A DNA stretch of 64,000 bases from Rhynchopus sp. YZ270_cl-10. Lineage: Eukaryota; Euglenozoa; Diplonemea; Diplonemida; Diplonemidae. The notes below the pieces were generated by a model. It saw nothing but the letters and a program-made list of their open reading frames with translations. It searched no databases and was not told where the DNA came from. The position numbers were made by a program, and so were the translations under genes. The DNA lies in assembly GCA_964035575.1 (NCBI GenBank), contig OZ037848.1, positions 558,001-622,000 of the forward strand. The letters are read 5' to 3'. Below, piece after piece: positions 59,655 through 64,000 of this stretch. How positions within the stretch are numbered: position 1 is the stretch's first letter; every line of letters begins with the position of its first letter.

Positions 59655-61560
59655 GTGGCATTTACCAGAACGCAGAATAATATTATGAAAAAGTACAGCA
59701 CTATGCAAGACTACAGTACAGCCTCTCGGTGAGGGTGGTAGAAAAGAAGAAAAAGGTTGGGTTTCTCTGCTTTGCTCTGGTTTTATGTATTGTTCACGGC
59801 CGCAAAAAGAAGCTGCAACAAGAAAAAAGTTGACGATTGCGTCCTGCGTACACATAATACACAATCGTGATTAATAGAGAAACGAGAAAGAAAATCTTGA
59901 AGGATGAATGTGTCTGCGCGGCTAAGCACAATTGGGGGAAATTGACGTTGGAAGTGCAAACGACGCTGTAAACGCAGGTTGATTGAAGGGACCCTCCGCA
60001 GGTTCTCCAACAGCAGAGGGGCGTCAAAAAGATTCATCAAATTAACAGAACCCGAATCATATAAAAGAGAATCAGATAAAAACATGCAGATTATTTTGAA
60101 AGAGCACTGACACAAGCGGCAATACGCCTTGCTTTGCACGGAACACATCCTCAGTGTCAAGTCAGAAGTGGTTTGCTTTTAGACTACCATCAAGGGATAG
60201 TAGCCACGATTTTTCTCCACAGAAAACAAAAAAATTGTGAGATGAATGCACCTTGCTGTCGAACACACATTATTCGGGGGTGTTTAAAACAAACAAGACT
60301 GCTGACTAGATGAGCGAACCGATGTTTATATTTCGAAGCTTTGTTGTGCAGAGGATGCGCTCATATTACGCACTTCAGGGAAGCTGTGCAGACATGGCGA
60401 AGATAACTTTCTTGCCGGTTGCGGTGGAGCCCAAGGTTCCGAAGATGATGTTCCCTTTGCCGTCGTCTGCAGGCGCACCAAAGTCTTGGTAGTCAAACAC
60501 AGGAACAGCACCGACACTCTTGCCTGTCTCAAGCGAGAGCACTTCAAGCGATCCTGTCGTCACCACCGCAAGCTGGTTCCTCTCGGGCATAAGGTGCACA
60601 TATCCCCTGATGCCGGTGGTGTCCCAACTCCACACCCTCTGCTCCCCAGTCTTGTCCAGACGTGCAATCTGCTTTGGGAGGGTGTCGTTCGCGTTGATCT
60701 CAGTCGTGATGAGGCTCGAGTCGGGAAGAATGTTCGCATTACCCAGCTGCCTTCCATTCCTGGTCCGGTAGGTGACCAACATCTGTCCTGTGGGAGAGAA
60801 GACGTCCGCTGTGGTTTGGCTCGCAGTCAAGCCGATCAGGTTGTTGTCGGCATCGAAGACATGGCCATTGAGGGGGGTGTAGCTCAGGTAGGGGGTGCTG
60901 TATGCGAGCACACCGGTGTCAACGTGGAAGACACTGACGACGTCCCCGGTGGAGACTGCGGCAAGGGTGTCGCCGATAGTGATCCACAGTGCCTTCATAT
61001 TGACGGTTGCGGACCACAGCTTCGCGCCTGTCTTCGTGGAGCATGCGGTCACGTCTCTGCCATCGTCGCCATGCGAATAGATGAAGGTGTCGCCTTTGAT
61101 GGCAAGTCTGGGTGGCACCACCCCCACACACCACACCTCCTGCAAGGTGTCCACGTCGTGTACGCAGACTTCCTGCTTCAGGTTCACCATTGCAAAGTAC
61201 GGTCCCCAAGCAGCAAACCCCATCGGTGTGTACACAACACTCCCCAACCCAGCAACAGAGCCAAGAGGCACACCAGTTGAAGTGTTCAGCTTCGTCACAT
61301 TAATCATCCCGTTCTCCATCTGCACAGCCATAAGCGTGACCTCGCCAGCCACGTGGACACGCCATGCGGGTTCGCTCGAGAACGTACCCCTCTGCTCCAA
61401 CGTGGTGTTCCATGCGACGTGCATCTCCATGCCAGTGAGCACGGACGCCATCAGCAATGCTGCTGCCATTGCAATAGTGTCGTGTGGATGAAAGCTCTGC
61501 GGGACGTTGGGTGGTGGGGAGGGATAAACATTTCCAAGAAAAAGAAAAGACTGTCCACTA
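59655..61560 (-). repeat. Duplicated segment, unit 3
   Basis: Near-identical to unit 2 from about 59830 to 61540; the far 3' part (CATTTACCAGAACGCAGAAT, ATGCAAGACTACAGTACAGC) is shorter than in units 1 and 2. Its upstream part is now interrupted by the MITE at 61614-62708. Confidence 0.88.
60375..61469 (-). CDS. Secreted PQQ-type beta-propeller protein, copy 3
   Basis: 364 residues from the ATG at 61469. Same signal region and blades as copy 2; the first 194 residues are the same. It differs at residues 195-200 (LSYTPL), 214-220 (LTASQTT, one residue longer), 241-244 (QLGN) and 329-332 (DFGA), nearly all amino-acid changing. The 3' flank carries the same repeats as copy 2. Function as for copy 1: an extracellular propeller without a recognisable catalytic motif. 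Confidence 0.85.
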   Translation of the reverse strand: MAAALLMASVLTGMEMHVAWNTTLEQRGTFSSEPAWRVHVAGEVTLMAVQMENGMINVTKLNTSTGVPLGSVAGLGSVVYTPMGFAAWGPYFAMVNLKQEVCVHDVDTLQEVWCVGVVPPRLAIKGDTFIYSHGDDGRDVTACSTKTGAKLWSATVNMKALWITIGDTLAAVSTGDVVSVFHVDTGVLAYSTPYLSYTPLNGHVFDADNNLIGLTASQTTADVFSPTGQMLVTYRTRNGRQLGNANILPDSSLITTEINANDTLPKQIARLDKTGEQRVWSWDTTGIRGYVHLMPERNQLAVVTTGSLEVLSLETGKSVGAVPVFDYQDFGAPADDGKGNIIFGTLGSTATGKKVIFAMSAQLP

Positions 61561-61613
61561 AAGTTACCTCCCACACCAGTAAACCCGTTCATCTATCCAT
61601 GCCAACGCCTTTC

Positions 61614-62708
61614 ATACAATGCAACGAGGCCGGGTACGCCTGAAAATACTCATATCTGGAAAATATATCTGAGGCGTGCCTGAGGCGTCACTGAGGCGTG
61701 CCTGAGGCGTACTCGGGATTAGTTACGTTTGAGTACGCCTCAGGCACGCCTGAGTATATATCAACGCATACTTGCGTTTCAGGCGCCTGGTGTGGATTTT
61801 TTCCCCGCAAAATGGGCCTCTGATGAATTTCCGGAGCGATCTGAAAAAATTCCGGGGTCGGACAATTTTTTTAGCAAAAAATGCGTGACTTTAAGTTTGT
61901 ACCAAAATCAGGGGAAAGTATACCCGGTTTCATATTTCTGCTGATATATAAAATTATTATGCACAGGTCATCACGTTTCTAAGGCATGCCAAGTATTTTC
62001 CCCACCCCCTGAAATGTGCTGAAATCAACTTTCGGTGTCCTGCTGAGAAAATTGCGGGGTCGCAAGATATTTTTAGTGGAAAAATATCATGGTTACTGTC
62101 TACAGTAAACTGTCTCCTAAAAAGAGGCTTCGCAAAAGATGAGTCATACCTCGGTTATGTATAAAAAAGTCCTTTGGTCACCCCATAGTTGTATTTAAAT
62201 TAGAGCTGTGGTCTGTGGATGAAGGAGACCTGTGTATGATTTTAGGATCTCGATGGGATCTTTCTAGTGTTGGAGGATCCAGCCTTGTATGAGCCTCTTC
62301 CGTCTTGCATCAAGTTGGGCCCCGAAGGGCCCAGTCGAAAATCACCCCCGAGATTTGTTTCCAATGATTTTTGAACCAGTGAAATACCCGAATGTACCAC
62401 CAAAATATATATCATCAGCACCAAGGCTTAGCGAACCCTTTTCATTTTTTCGACTCGCTCGGCCCACAGGCACATTTTTCATCGTGCGACCCCGCATTTA
62501 AAAGATTTTGCTACCTCTGAATCGAAAGCCACAAAATTTGGGGCGAAATACTTTTTTGTTCATGACCAAAATGCTGGTAAGAATATAAATATACTCAGGC
62601 GTGCCTGAGGCGTACTTAAACGTAACTAATCCCGAGTACGCCTCAGGCACGCCTGAGTATTTATTTTCAGGCCTTGGCGAGGCCGACTCGGCCTCGTTGC
62701 ATTGTATG
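61614..62708. mobile_element. MITE with 6-bp target duplication
   Basis: Terminal inverted repeats CATACAATGCAACGAGGCC (61614) and the inverse ending at 62708, flanked by direct GCCTTT (61608-61613 and 62709-62714). The empty site is visible at 21344-21360 (CCAACGCCTTTTGGCTGC). Subterminal palindromes built of GAGGCGTGCCTGAGGCGTAC lie at about 61672-61770 and 62588-62660. 1095 bp, no transposase, so non-autonomous. Superfamily not assigned. Confidence 0.88.
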
Positions 62709-64000
62709 GCCTTTTGGCTCCACATTTGTCTTCACATAATATCTTGAGGTGCGCAGCTGTGCAGCCTCACCACCCCATCCAGAGCCCTTGCACAACCTCT
62801 TCCTGTTGGTCGGGTGGCCAGATCATGGGCAAGCGAACCCCGCCCTTCCCCCACACCCCCGGCGATCGTCACGAACCCTACTCCTGGACGAAAGGCTCCA
62901 ACACAACCCCGCCACAAGGAGTCGTGAATCATGACACATGAATCAGAACCATCCTACATAGTCGGTGCAACATCGCCACACGGAACACACACCTACAAGC
63001 CACAGCTACGACATCACTCTAAGATACCACTCCTCTCTTCGCACCCCTCTCCCCCACACCCATGCTTGGTGTGGCCCCCCACCTCTCCTGCTGTCCCATC
63101 CGCCCACTCAAACCCTCAAGCGATAGCATTGCAATACACAAAGGGAGGGGAAAACGCAAAAACTTCTTTTTTTGTTTGCTAAAAAAAAATTGCTGGGAAA
63201 TATAGTAGTGGTGTTGTGGCCACCCTCTGCAAAAACGCGTTCCACTTTCCTTGCTATGGGGAGAAGAGGGGGGCGGGTGGGTGGGTGGTTTGAATAAGGG
63301 GCGGGAAGATTATTCTAAGGTGCAAGGGAAGAGGGGCACACAAAACAACAACTAAAAAAACTTGCAATATGAAATGACTCGTACACACTCATCTGTAAAA
63401 ACTGAAAGTTTGAAATACAAAGCACTCTCATGACAGTGTACCTTGGCGTGTGGAAAGAAAAAAGCTCACATGATCAAGGTAGCACAATTATTGTTCCGGG
63501 TCCCAGCCTCCCCAAATAAATCTGTACGCAGGACCTGGAACAAGAAGAGAAAAAAATTGTGGTACCCTAAAGTAAAAGACGGCAGTATCCACACATTGGA
63601 AATGGAATAATCAGAACTGAATAAGGGGTGGGAAGAGGGGCGAGGGGGGAGGATCTATTTAGGGTGGGGGGGAAAACACTCTCTAACGTTCGTCCTGGGT
63701 ACAATGTCAATGCAGCTGACCGTACACGTCAGTTGCACTTCACAAAAAAAAAACTTTCTGTATTAGCACACGATCGCCTTTACGGCACGTAGCTACCTGA
63801 GTACAAAAAGAGAAACATTTTTTTTTCCACTTCGCACCAGATCTATGGGGGGGGGGTGTATGTGAGGGAGCTGGTTCGCATCTGACTTCAATAAAAAAAA
63901 ACCAAAATGTGGAGTAAAAAAAAATTGGACCTTTGCGCTTATGTTGGGAACAGAGTTCTTCGAAATTCGCACCCAGTGAAGAAGCGCAGAAACTCTGGTT
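62709..64000. other. Spacer to window end
   Basis: 62715-62790 continues the unit 2 upstream homology. 62930-63130 is C-rich without a credible gene. A family C copy lies at 63403. Homopolymer runs dominate the rest. No gene start for the next upstream gene is seen. Confidence 0.4.
63403..63448 (-). repeat. Stem-loop family C copy
   Basis: AAGTTTGAAATACAAAGCAC-TCTCAT-GACAGTGTACCTTGG. Outer GGUACA/UGUAUU pairs on the minus strand; the inner stem is weakened by one change. Confidence 0.5.

Noticed and set aside
1-64000. Retroelement, Polinton or other virus-like fossils
   Set aside because: No reverse transcriptase, integrase, capsid or polymerase-like frame and no long terminal direct repeats were seen.

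Overview
The window looks like nuclear DNA of a euglenozoan protist, most likely a diplonemid. This is an inference. It rests on three things seen in the sequence: every convincing gene (18 of 18) is on the minus strand across all 64 kb, as in a polycistronic transcription unit; most starts are preceded within tens of bases by a pyrimidine tract and an AG, as expected for spliced-leader trans-splicing; and the gene content is rich in secreted carbohydrate-active enzymes and repeat proteins. No rRNA, tRNA, spliced-leader RNA gene, retroelement or virus-like fossil was recognised. Genes read from high to low coordinates. Exons are GC-rich, while the long spacers are AT-richer and full of homopolymers and small repeats.

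Layout: 1-1011, 3'-truncated ubiquitin-like/DUF4116 protein; 2.5-3.7 kb, foldback element; 4.4-6.6 kb, GH38-like DUF5054 enzyme with one intron; 6.9-8.8 kb, palindromic repeat block; 8.8-14.5 kb, F-box-like protein, J-domain protein, and a ubiquitin-like/ankyrin/zinc-finger protein; 15.1-17.9 kb, cyclic-nucleotide-gated channel with EF-hand-like N terminus; 18.1-21.3 kb, two terminal-inverted-repeat elements, one loaded with satellite arrays, followed by a broken copy of part of a GH127 gene; 23.1-24.2 kb, first of three PQQ-type beta-propeller paralogues; 26.4-28.4 kb, GH127 arabinofuranosidase; 30.4-33.9 kb, mucin-like polytopic membrane protein; 34-45 kb, acyl-protein thioesterase, TMEM214-like protein, ubiquitin-like/LRR protein, and a GT71 glycosyltransferase carrying a fibronectin type II domain; 46.6-51.2 kb, sulfatase, an unrecognised coiled-coil protein with introns, small ankyrin protein; 52.4-61.5 kb, second and third beta-propeller copies flanking a four-exon ELAV-like RRM gene and a type I membrane protein; 61.6-62.7 kb, MITE with a clear 6-bp target duplication.

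The most unusual signal is a family of dispersed 30-60 nt stem-loops in spacers, just downstream of stop codons and inside introns. Many copies share a 7-nt apical loop close to ACGAGAG when read on the transcribed (minus) strand. Stem sequences differ between copies yet usually still pair, and many departures from Watson-Crick pairing are G-U wobbles only if the minus-strand RNA is the molecule that folds. I read this as an RNA-level structural element of the pre-mRNA, function unknown.

How the genes may work together: DUF5054/GH38-like enzyme, GH127, sulfatase and the secreted propellers fit digestion or binding of complex, sulfated or arabinose-bearing polysaccharides; GT71 fits Golgi glycosylation; three ubiquitin-like fusions plus an F-box-like protein suggest locally enriched ubiquitin-type regulation. 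Proximity in a polycistronic unit does not by itself show shared function.
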